Positions 1 to 7,389 of a stretch of 15,015 nucleotides of DNA are shown here, one piece after another. The DNA is taken from positions 1-15,015 of the forward strand of contig CAZPBN010000035.1 in the NCBI GenBank assembly GCA_964584935.1. The letters are read 5' to 3'. This DNA comes from CAZPBN01 sp964584935. Its GTDB lineage: Bacteria; Acidobacteriota; Aminicenantia; Aminicenantales; Aminicenantaceae. The stretch's first letter is position 1; each line of letters opens with the position of its first letter. The position numbers and the translations under genes were made by a program. Below the pieces are notes generated by a model that was given only the letters and a program-made list of their open reading frames with translations, made no database searches and was not told where the DNA came from.

Positions 1-82
1 TCTTTTTTCCTCCTTTTTACTTGTTATATACAAGTTGCTTTTTTTCCTCTCCTCCTATGACCTTGTACTCCAAACTGATTTA
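1..82 (-). promoter_or_regulatory. Leader of the next gene downstream of fusA, gene itself outside the window
   Basis: These 82 bases follow the fusA stop codon. Read on the minus strand they contain two purine-rich Shine-Dalgarno-like sites: AGGAGG at 51-56 and GGAGG at 9-13. The second lies 8 nt from the window edge, so a start codon is expected at or just beyond base 1. Between them is a perfect 6-bp inverted repeat (19-24 with 30-35, 5-nt loop). I see no sigma70-type promoter and no intrinsic terminator for minus-strand transcription, so the next gene is probably co-transcribed with fusA. From usual gene order it would be tuf or rpsJ, but no coding sequence is visible to decide. Confidence 0.5.
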
Positions 83-2173
83 TCAATGGACAGGAATTCT
101 CCCTTCAACTCTTGCGATGATCTCTTCCATAATTGGAGAGGAGGTCTTATCATAATGGGAAAATTCCATAGTAAAGACACCTCGTCCTTGAGTTAATGTT
201 CTAATACTAGATGCATATCCAAACATTTCAGCCAGAGGAACGAAAACTTTTAAAACTCTAGAACCTGCTCGCATATCCACTTTTTCTATTTTTCCGCGTC
301 TTGAATTGATATCACTCACTATATCCCCTAAGTATTCATCTGGTGAAATAATTTCCAGTTTCATGATTGGTTCAAGAATCACCGGGACTGCTTGGGATGC
401 TGCGTTTTTAAAAGCAATCGAACCTGCATTTTTATAAGCAATTGAAGATGAGTCTACCTCGTGATAAGATCCGTCTAATAGTGTCACTTTCACATCGGTT
501 AGAGGGAAACCAGATAGTACTCCCATCTCAACAGCTTCTCTCACACCTTTCTCTACATCGGGAATGAACTCACTGGGAATAACTCCCTTTTTGATTTTGC
601 TTACAAATTTGAATCCTTTCCCTCTTCCCATTGGTTCAGCCATCACCTTGCAATGCCCATATTGTCCCCTTCCTCCGGTCTGACGGATATATTTCCCTTC
701 ACCTTCAGCAGACTCTGTGATTGTTTCTTTATAAGCAACATGTGGTTTGCCTAAACTCACATTGATACCAAATTCTCTTTTAATCCTTTCCATGATCACT
801 TCCAAATGAAGCTCTCCCATGGCATATATAAGATTTTGGCCAGTTAAAGGATCTTCCACAAATTTTAAAGTCGGATCTTCTTTTAAAATCTTATCCAAGG
901 CTTCAGATAATCGAGCCCGATCCGCTTTTGATTTCGGTTCAATGTTGACGGAAACAACCGGTTCAGGAAAGGAAATATCCTCAAAAATAATGGGATGACT
1001 CCTCTCACAAAGAGTATCTCCTGTAGAACAATTTTTCATTGCTGGAGAAGCCACGATTTCTCCTGCATGAACTTCGTCTATTTCTTTTCTATGATTTGAA
1101 TGCATCTCTAAAAGATGAGAAACTTTTGTTTTTTCTCCTTTTATCGGATTGAAAACAGAAGAACCGGTTTTCAACTTCCCAGAATAAACCCGGAAGAAAG
1201 AAAGAGAACCGACAAAAGGATCGCTCATGGTTTTAAATACAAAAGCAGAAAAATGATCTTCAACAGATGTTTTCCTGGTTTCAATTTCATGAGTCTCAGG
1301 ATGCTTTCCCTCAACTTCAGGGATATCTTTAGGAGAAGGCAAATAATCAACAATGGCATCAAGTAAAGGATGAACAGCCTTATTTTTAAATGAAGATCCT
1401 ACAAAAACAGGAAAAAAGTTTAGAGAAATTGTTCCTTTCCTTATCGCTTTCTTTATTTGTTCAGAATCAATTTCCTCGCTATTCAAATATTTTTCCATAA
1501 TATTGTCATCCACATCACTTATTTGTTCGAGCATCATATTTCTTTTTTCTTCAGCTTCGGTTTTATATTCATCTGATATTTCATTCACTTCAAACTTTGT
1601 TCCTAATAAATCATCCTTCCAGCTTATTTCTTTCATTCTTACAAGATCGATTACTCCATGGAATTCATCCTCTAATCCCAGTGGAATCTGAAGGACTAAG
1701 GGTTGAACAGACAGTCTTTTCTTCATCTGTTCGATTCCTCTTTCCGGATCAGCTCCAATTCTATCCATTTTATTGATATAAACAATTCTTGGGACCTTAT
1801 ACCTGTCTGCTAACCTCCAAACAGTCTCAGATTGAGATTCGACTCCCCCAACCCCGCATAGAATGACCACTCCTCCATCCAATACTCTTATGGAACGAAC
1901 CACTTCAACGGTAAAATCAACATGTCCCGGAGTATCGATTATATTGATTCGGTGATTTTTCCAATAACAGGTCGTTGCTGCAGAGGTTATAGTAATTCCT
2001 CGTTCCTGCTCCTGTTCCATCCAATCCATGACTGCTGTGCCTTCATCCACTTCTCCTATTTTATGAGTAATACCTGTATAAAAAAGAACACGCTCCGTAG
2101 TGGTAGTCTTCCCCGCATCGATATGAGCCATAATTCCTATATTTCTGACTCTTCCAATAGAATCCCGTTGCAT
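83..2173 (-). CDS. fusA: Translation elongation factor G (EF-G)
   Basis: EF-G is the cytoplasmic GTPase that drives tRNA-mRNA translocation on the ribosome and, with RRF, ribosome recycling. The 696-residue protein has the usual length and all five G motifs: P-loop AHIDAGKTT at 16-24, switch I RGITITS at 59-65, DTPGH at 80-84, NKMD at 134-137 and a G5-like GSSFKNK at 259-265. The G3-G4 stretch reads CGVGGVESQSETVW rather than the common AVGGVEPQSETVW, a mild variation. Domains II to V follow, with a conserved C-terminal part (GRGQYGH, EYLGDIVSDINSRRG). I chose the ATG at 2173; a TTG directly before it (2176) lies 7 nt from the GGAG at 2184-2187 and is a possible alternative start, against 10 nt for the ATG. 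It is the last gene of the rpsL-rpsG-fusA (str) unit, 63 nt after rpsG. Confidence 0.98.
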   Translation of the reverse strand: MQRDSIGRVRNIGIMAHIDAGKTTTTERVLFYTGITHKIGEVDEGTAVMDWMEQEQERGITITSAATTCYWKNHRINIIDTPGHVDFTVEVVRSIRVLDGGVVILCGVGGVESQSETVWRLADRYKVPRIVYINKMDRIGADPERGIEQMKKRLSVQPLVLQIPLGLEDEFHGVIDLVRMKEISWKDDLLGTKFEVNEISDEYKTEAEEKRNMMLEQISDVDDNIMEKYLNSEEIDSEQIKKAIRKGTISLNFFPVFVGSSFKNKAVHPLLDAIVDYLPSPKDIPEVEGKHPETHEIETRKTSVEDHFSAFVFKTMSDPFVGSLSFFRVYSGKLKTGSSVFNPIKGEKTKVSHLLEMHSNHRKEIDEVHAGEIVASPAMKNCSTGDTLCERSHPIIFEDISFPEPVVSVNIEPKSKADRARLSEALDKILKEDPTLKFVEDPLTGQNLIYAMGELHLEVIMERIKREFGINVSLGKPHVAYKETITESAEGEGKYIRQTGGRGQYGHCKVMAEPMGRGKGFKFVSKIKKGVIPSEFIPDVEKGVREAVEMGVLSGFPLTDVKVTLLDGSYHEVDSSSIAYKNAGSIAFKNAASQAVPVILEPIMKLEIISPDEYLGDIVSDINSRRGKIEKVDMRAGSRVLKVFVPLAEMFGYASSIRTLTQGRGVFTMEFSHYDKTSSPIMEEIIARVEGRIPVH

Positions 2174-2182
2174 CAAAACTTC

Positions 2183-2236
2183 TCTCCATTTTAATCAATT
2201 TTTCTGGTTTAATTCTCACTTAATTAAACAAGGAGA
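2183..2236 (-). promoter_or_regulatory. Predicted RNA structure in the rpsG-fusA gap
   Basis: The gap holds a perfect 8-bp inverted repeat on the transcribed strand, GTTTAATT/AATTAAAC (arms 2222-2229 and 2207-2214, 7-nt loop). Outside it, TCTCC directly after the rpsG stop (2232-2236) is complementary to GGAGA of the fusA Shine-Dalgarno (2183-2187). The two stems nest, so a fold that hides the fusA ribosome binding site is possible. Ribosomes finishing rpsG would disrupt the outer stem, which would couple fusA translation to rpsG. The pairing is seen; stability and function are inference, and the stems are short and AT-rich. Confidence 0.35.
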
Positions 2237-2713
2237 CTACCATTTATAATGAGCAAAAGCTCGATTGGCCTCAGCCATTTTATGTTTATCTTCTCGCTTC
2301 TTAACAGCTCCGCCTTTATTATTCACAGCATCCATGATTTCAGCAGAAAGTTTACTGGACATGCTTTTTCCTGCTCTATTGAAAGCAAAATTCACTATCC
2401 ATCTTACTGCTAAGGAAGTCGCTCTTTCTTCAGGAACCTCAATTGGTACCTGGTAAGTTGCTCCTCCTACTCTTCTTGATTTTGTTTCCAATCGCGGCGT
2501 TACAATCTCAACAGCTTTTTCGAACATCTTGAGGGGATCTTTCTTTGACTTCTTTTTAACATCATCCATAGCTCCGTATACAATCCTTTTAGCTAAACTC
2601 TTTTTACCGTCTTTCAAACATGTGTTTATAAACCGAGATATAAGAGTACTATTATAATAAGTATCAGGCTTCTTCTTCCGTTTATCCTTATTGATCTTTC
2701 CTTTCCTCGACAT
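2237..2713 (-). CDS. rpsG: 30S ribosomal protein S7
   Basis: S7 is a primary binder of the 3' major domain of 16S rRNA. It nucleates the 30S head and sits by the E-site tRNA and mRNA exit. The 158 residues match the family: a basic N-terminal tail, DGKKSLAKRIVY, the beta-hairpin region SRRVGGATYQVPIEV around residues 79-93, RWIVNFA, and the terminal KKREDKHKMAEANRAFAHYKW region. It ends right after that motif, as short bacterial S7 proteins do, without the longer tail of E. coli K-12 S7. The ATG follows GGGAG that overlaps the rpsL stop, with a 12-nt gap, so translation is probably coupled to rpsL. In E. coli S7 represses its operon by binding the rpsL-rpsG gap. Here that gap is too short to hold the E. 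coli-type site. Confidence 0.98.
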   Translation of the reverse strand: MSRKGKINKDKRKKKPDTYYNSTLISRFINTCLKDGKKSLAKRIVYGAMDDVKKKSKKDPLKMFEKAVEIVTPRLETKSRRVGGATYQVPIEVPEERATSLAVRWIVNFAFNRAGKSMSSKLSAEIMDAVNNKGGAVKKREDKHKMAEANRAFAHYKW

Positions 2714-2725
2714 CTTTATTCTCCC

Positions 2726-3115
2726 TTATTTCGCAACTCTTTTCTCTTTTGGTTTTTTGCTTCCGTATTTCGATCTTCCTTTATATCTATCCGCTACACC
2801 TTCACAATCCAACGAGCCTCGAATCACATGATACCTGACTCCTGGCAAATCTTTAACTCTACCACCTCTGATGAGAACAATCGAGTGTTCTTGAAGATTA
2901 TGGCCTATTCCGGGAATATACCCTGTTACTTCTATATTATTTGTTAATCGAATCCTTGCTACTTTTCTCATTGCTGAATTTGGTTTCTTTGGTGTTGTGG
3001 TGAAAACTCGTGTACAGACCCCTCTCTTTTGGGGACATCTTTCCAACGCCGGAGATTTACTCTTCGCTTTTCGAGTCTTTCTTCCTTTTCTTACCAATTG
3101 ATTAACAGTCGGCAA
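2726..3115 (-). CDS. rpsL: 30S ribosomal protein S12 (TTG start)
   Basis: S12 lies at the decoding centre of the 30S subunit and controls codon-anticodon fidelity. The 129-residue protein carries the family hallmarks: PTVNQLVRKGR at the N-terminus, CPQKRGVCTRV, TTPKKPNSAMRKVARIRLTN, GHNLQEHS and GGRVKDLPGVRYH. The lysines that in E. coli are K42/K87 (streptomycin-resistance sites) are present, so the sequence gives no sign of streptomycin resistance. The start is TTG: no in-frame ATG or GTG precedes it, and AAGGAG at 3123-3128 sits 7 nt upstream. The C-terminus (KPKEKRVAK) is a few residues longer than in E. coli. It is the first gene of the str unit, with its own promoter just upstream. Confidence 0.97.
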   Translation of the reverse strand: MPTVNQLVRKGRKTRKAKSKSPALERCPQKRGVCTRVFTTTPKKPNSAMRKVARIRLTNNIEVTGYIPGIGHNLQEHSIVLIRGGRVKDLPGVRYHVIRGSLDCEGVADRYKGRSKYGSKKPKEKRVAK

Positions 3116-3148
3116 TAATCTTCTCCTTTTAAAATTTTATGAATATTA

Positions 3149-3180
3149 TTCGTTTAAAACGAAAAAAATTCGAGACGAAT
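3149..3180 (-). promoter_or_regulatory. Hairpin-rich 5' leader of rpsL mRNA
   Basis: Just after the predicted transcription start, the transcribed strand has ATTCG-TCT-CGAAT (3168-3180) followed by a run of seven T (3162-3168). A second inverted repeat, TTCGTTT/AAACGAA (3149-3163), comes next. The TTCG/CGAA arms are shared, so alternative pairings are possible. The first unit looks like a very small terminator, but a 5-bp stem is too weak to call one. It may be an mRNA-stabilising 5' hairpin or a regulatory fold. The repeats are seen; the role is inference. Confidence 0.35.
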
Positions 3181-3186
3181 GTCAGG

Positions 3187-3215
3187 ATAATAACAAAATC
3201 TATTTTCTATGTCAA
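3187..3215 (-). promoter_or_regulatory. Sigma70-type promoter for rpsL-rpsG-fusA
   Basis: On the minus strand a perfect -35 box TTGACA (3210-3215) is separated by exactly 17 nt from TATTAT (3187-3192), one mismatch from the consensus -10. The expected start of transcription is near 3180-3183, giving a leader of about 65-70 nt before the TTG start of rpsL. Directly upstream of the -35 lies an A/T stretch with an ATATTT-C-AAATAT palindrome (3217-3229), consistent with an UP element. This is the only near-consensus promoter I find in the window. It lies in the 126-nt gap after rpoC, which has no clear terminator, so it probably adds to read-through from rpoBC. Confidence 0.85.
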
Positions 3216-3241
3216 GATATTTCAAATATTTAGAACCAACC

Positions 3242-6200
3242 TCAACTCTGAATTGAGATATCTACTTCCTCTTTAGATTCATCTTCTACACTTTCCTTTA
3301 ATTCGACATTTCGGTAGTACTTGTATCCCGTGCCAGCTGGAATAAGCCTTCCCATAATTATATTCTCTTTAAGCCGGTGCAAGTGATCAACTTTTCCATA
3401 AAGACTGGCTTCGGTGAGCACTCGAGTCGTTTCCTGGAAAGAGGCTGCGGATATAAAACTGTCAGTGCTTAAGGCACTTTTCGTTATGCCTAAAAACAAG
3501 GGCCTGGCTTTAGCTGGTTTCCCATTATTTTTCATGACTTTTTCATTTTCTTCCTGAAACACAAATTTATCAACCTGTTCATCCACTAAGAATTCCGTTT
3601 CTCCTACTTCCTCCACTTTCACCCAGCGAAGCATCTGTCTGATAATAATTTCAATATGCTTATCGTTAATAACAACTCCCTGCAACCTGTAAACTTCTTG
3701 AACTTCTCTCAGGAAATATTCTGCAAGCTCCTTCTCTCCAAGAACCTTAATGATATCATGCGGATTGACAGGGCCATCCATCAGCGCCATTCCTGCTTTT
3801 ACTTTTTCTCCGTCTCCAACAGTCAAATGGGCTCCCTTGGGAATAAAATATTCTTTTTTCCCTCCCCGTTCATTTTTAACTGTTATTTTTCTGTATCCTC
3901 TGACAAGCCCTCCAAAACTCACAAATCCATCAATTTCAGAAATAACGGCAGGATTTTTAGGCTTTCTTGCCTCAAAAAGTTCTTCAGCCCTGGGGAGTCC
4001 TCCGGTTATATCCTTAGTTCTCGCAGCTTCTCTCGGTATCTTTGCAAGAATATCGCCTTTATATACTTTATTTCCATTTTTGACCTGTAAATTGGCTCCT
4101 GAGGGAAGATAATACTTTCTTAAAACCACGGGTTTGCCCTCTTTACTCTTTTTACTTGTATTAACTATTTCTATGCGCGGTTGTAATTTTTCATCTTTCG
4201 GATCAATGGTAATTTGACTTATCAATCCTGTAAAGTCATCCTGAATTTCTTCCATGGAGACTCCCGAAACAACATCGTGAAAATTAACAACACCGGATTC
4301 CTCAGTCAATATAAATGTATTAAAAGGATCCCATTCAGAAAATTTCTGACGAGCTTTTACTTCCTCTCCATCTTTAATCAATACCTTTGCTCCGTATGGA
4401 ACCTGATAATGTTCAATTTCCCTCCCTCTATAATCCATAATGGCGATACTGGCATTTCTATTCACAACCACCAATGCTTTGTCCTTATTGATAACATATT
4501 TCAGATTATTGAAACGAATGATACCATCATTCTTGGCTTCCAGCTTGGACCGTTCTGCTCCCCTCATGGCGATTCCACCTACATGAAAAGTCCTCATGGT
4601 TAACTGGGTTCCCGGTTCACCAATAGACTGAGCTGCCATAATACCAACAGCTTCTCCCAGTTCAACAAGAGAACCTGTTGACATGTTATAACCATAACAG
4701 AGCTGACAAACTCCTCTTTTAGATTCACAGGTCAAAATCGATCGGATTTTTACTCTTTCTATTCCCAATTCCTGTAATTTGTAGGCAATTTCTTCCGTTA
4801 TCACTTCATTCATATCCACAATAACTTCATCTGTATCCGGATGAAGCACACTGTCCAGAGATACCCTTCCCACGATTCTATCAATAAAAGGCTCAATAAG
4901 CTCTCCATTCTCAACAATCGCACTGACACTCAATCCTTTCAATGTCCCGCAATCCTGTTCATCAACAATGACTTCCTGGGAAACGTCTACGAGCTTTCTG
5001 GTTAAATATCCCGAATTGGCTGTTTTTAAAGCTGTGTCCGCTAATCCTTTTCTTGCTCCATGAGTGGAAATAAAATATTGAAGAACATTTAATCCCTCTC
5101 TTAAATTGGAAATGATTGGAGTTTCAATAATTTCGCCTGAAGGTTTACTCATCAAACCTCTTATTCCCGCTAGCTGGCGGATCTGTTGTTTGTTTCCTCT
5201 TGAACCTGAATCTGCCATAACAAACAACGGATTCAATTGATCTCCTTCAAAACTCACCTCTTTCATTCTTCCGATCATAGCGCTGGAGACCTTTTCTGTC
5301 ACAGAACCCCATATTTCAACAACTCTGTTGAACCGTTCTCCTGCAGAAATAGTTCCCTCTTTATAGAGTTTTTCAATTCGCTGGACTTGTTTCTGAGCTT
5401 TTTCCACTATCTGCTGTTTTTCTTTAGGTATAATGAAATCATTGATCCCTAAAGAAAATCCAGCTTGAGTTGCGTAATTAAAACCAATCTCTTTCATCTT
5501 ATCCAATACTTCAATGGTGGATTCAATGCCCGCATGCAAATAAGTATAATAAACTAAATTTTCAAGACCTTTCTTCTTCATAATTCCATTGATAAAGGGA
5601 ACGTTTTTGGGAAGTATTTCATTAAATAGGATTCTGCCGGGAGTTGTTTCAATTAAATTATTATCGATATTTGCTACCGGACAACTCAACACTGCCTGGT
5701 CATCATAATACGAAGATAAATTCATAAACTTTCCTTCATATTTAACTCTTATTTTCGAATGGATTTCGACCTGCTTGTTCTCAAGCGCCAGGACAACCTC
5801 ATTTAAAGAGGAAAACATTCTCCCTTCTCCCCTGCAATGCTTTCTTTCCAGAGTTAAATAATAACTTCCCAATACCATATCCTGACTTGGTATAGCCAGA
5901 GGACGTCCATTTGCCGGAGAAAGAATGTTTTGTGTTGACATCATTAAGTTTTGAGCTTCGATCTGGGCTTCTACAGAAAGAGGAATATGGACTGCCATCT
6001 GGTCACCATCAAAATCAGCATTGAAGGCAGCACACACTAAAGGATGTAGCTGGATTGCTTTTCCTTCAATTAAAATCGGTTCAAAGGCTTGAATTCCCAA
6101 TCGGTGAAGTGTGGGAGCCCGATTTAAAAGAATGGGATGTTCTTTGACAACATCCTCCAGAAAATCCCAGACTTCGTGCCTTTCCTGTTCATGCCATTCC

Positions 6201-7387
6201 CTGGCAACTTTCACACTGGGAACAAGACCTTCCTTTTCTAATTTATGAAAAATAAAAGGCTTAAATAATTCAAGAGCCATTTTCTTTGGCAGACCGCACT
6301 GATTCAGTTTAAGTTCAGGTCCAACCACAATGACAGACCTTCCTGAATAATCGACTCTCTTGCCAAGCAAATTTTGACGGAATCTTCCTTGCTTCCCTCT
6401 TAATGCTTCACTCAAAGATTTAAGAGGCCTTCTATTAGCTCCAAGATGAACTCTTCCTCTCTTTCCATTGTCGAAAAGTGCATCTACGGCTTCCTGCAGC
6501 ATTCTCTTTTCATTTCTTATAATTAGCTCAGGAGCTTTAAGCTCTATTAGTTTTTTCAGCCTATTATTCCTGTTGATGACTCTTCTGTACAGGTCGTTCA
6601 AATCCGATGTGGCAAAACGACCTCCATCTAAACGAACCAGAGGTCTCAAATCCGGAGGAATAACTGGAATAACATCAAGAATCATCCACTCCGGTTGGTT
6701 GTTTGAGTTTTTCAAAGCTTTAAAGACCCTTAATCTTTTCGCATGACGGAGTTTTCTCTGTTGAGATGTTTCTGTCTTCATCAATTTTCTAAGATTGGAT
6801 GCTTCCTTGTTGATATCTATTTTTTGCAATAGTTCTTTAATCGCTTCAGCCCCTATAGAAGCCCTGAATGAATCCCCATATTTTTCCTGTGCTTCCTTTA
6901 ATTCATCTTCAGATAACAGCTGTCTCTCTTTTAAAGGAGTTTCCCCTGGATCTACGACAATATAGGATTCAAAATAAAGAACTTTCTCCAAATCTTTAAT
7001 AGAAAGATTTAAGACAAGTCCTATACGGCTGGGAGTTCCTTTAAAAAACCAGATATGAGCCACCGGAGAAGCCAATTCAATATGTCCCATCCGTTCCCGC
7101 CGGACTTTTGCTTTTGTAACTTCAACTCCACATCGTTCACAAATAATTCCCCTATATTTCATCCTTTTGTATTTTCCACAAAGACATTCATAATCATTAA
7201 CAGGACCGAATATCTTTGCACAAAAAAGACCATCTTTTTCAGGCTTAAATGTTCTATAATTAATGGTTTCAGGCTTGAGTACCTTTCCCCAGGACCAACT
7301 CTTTATTTTTTCTGGAGAGGCAATGCTTATCCTCACTCTATCAAAATCTATTTTAGATTTTCCACCTGTTTGATACCTTTTTTTCAT
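3242..7387 (-). CDS. rpoC: DNA-directed RNA polymerase subunit beta'
   Basis: This is the largest RNA polymerase subunit, which supplies the catalytic magnesium site. The start at 7387 gives 1381 residues (E. coli 1407). In that numbering: N-terminal zinc site C68, C70, C83, C86; the invariant NADFDGDQ loop with D458, D460, D462; second zinc site C813, C887, C894, C897; bridge helix (ARKGLADTALKTANSGYLTRKL); trigger-loop start (QLTMRTFHVGG). A long insert follows the trigger loop, of the SI3 type known from Gram-negative bacteria, and the C-terminal part keeps KDITGGLPRAEELFEAR and GRLIPAGTGY. Two starts compete: ATG 7393 overlaps the rpoB stop (ATGA) but lies 1 nt from the GGGAG at 7395-7399; ATG 7387 lies 7 nt from it and is preferred. 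Coupling to rpoB is likely. Confidence 0.98.
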   Translation of the reverse strand: MKKRYQTGGKSKIDFDRVRISIASPEKIKSWSWGKVLKPETINYRTFKPEKDGLFCAKIFGPVNDYECLCGKYKRMKYRGIICERCGVEVTKAKVRRERMGHIELASPVAHIWFFKGTPSRIGLVLNLSIKDLEKVLYFESYIVVDPGETPLKERQLLSEDELKEAQEKYGDSFRASIGAEAIKELLQKIDINKEASNLRKLMKTETSQQRKLRHAKRLRVFKALKNSNNQPEWMILDVIPVIPPDLRPLVRLDGGRFATSDLNDLYRRVINRNNRLKKLIELKAPELIIRNEKRMLQEAVDALFDNGKRGRVHLGANRRPLKSLSEALRGKQGRFRQNLLGKRVDYSGRSVIVVGPELKLNQCGLPKKMALELFKPFIFHKLEKEGLVPSVKVAREWHEQERHEVWDFLEDVVKEHPILLNRAPTLHRLGIQAFEPILIEGKAIQLHPLVCAAFNADFDGDQMAVHIPLSVEAQIEAQNLMMSTQNILSPANGRPLAIPSQDMVLGSYYLTLERKHCRGEGRMFSSLNEVVLALENKQVEIHSKIRVKYEGKFMNLSSYYDDQAVLSCPVANIDNNLIETTPGRILFNEILPKNVPFINGIMKKKGLENLVYYTYLHAGIESTIEVLDKMKEIGFNYATQAGFSLGINDFIIPKEKQQIVEKAQKQVQRIEKLYKEGTISAGERFNRVVEIWGSVTEKVSSAMIGRMKEVSFEGDQLNPLFVMADSGSRGNKQQIRQLAGIRGLMSKPSGEIIETPIISNLREGLNVLQYFISTHGARKGLADTALKTANSGYLTRKLVDVSQEVIVDEQDCGTLKGLSVSAIVENGELIEPFIDRIVGRVSLDSVLHPDTDEVIVDMNEVITEEIAYKLQELGIERVKIRSILTCESKRGVCQLCYGYNMSTGSLVELGEAVGIMAAQSIGEPGTQLTMRTFHVGGIAMRGAERSKLEAKNDGIIRFNNLKYVINKDKALVVVNRNASIAIMDYRGREIEHYQVPYGAKVLIKDGEEVKARQKFSEWDPFNTFILTEESGVVNFHDVVSGVSMEEIQDDFTGLISQITIDPKDEKLQPRIEIVNTSKKSKEGKPVVLRKYYLPSGANLQVKNGNKVYKGDILAKIPREAARTKDITGGLPRAEELFEARKPKNPAVISEIDGFVSFGGLVRGYRKITVKNERGGKKEYFIPKGAHLTVGDGEKVKAGMALMDGPVNPHDIIKVLGEKELAEYFLREVQEVYRLQGVVINDKHIEIIIRQMLRWVKVEEVGETEFLVDEQVDKFVFQEENEKVMKNNGKPAKARPLFLGITKSALSTDSFISAASFQETTRVLTEASLYGKVDHLHRLKENIIMGRLIPAGTGYKYYRNVELKESVEDESKEEVDISIQS

Positions 7388-7389
7388 TA

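Noticed and set aside
3162..3180. Intrinsic terminator after rpoC
   Set aside because: The stem is only 5 bp and lies downstream of the rpsL promoter rather than next to the rpoC stop, so it is described as a leader hairpin instead.
3656..4112. Two overlapping plus-strand open frames (144 and 120 codons) opposite rpoC
   Set aside because: Both are antisense to the conserved SI3-containing part of rpoC, and two frames open at once is typical of chance in biased sequence.
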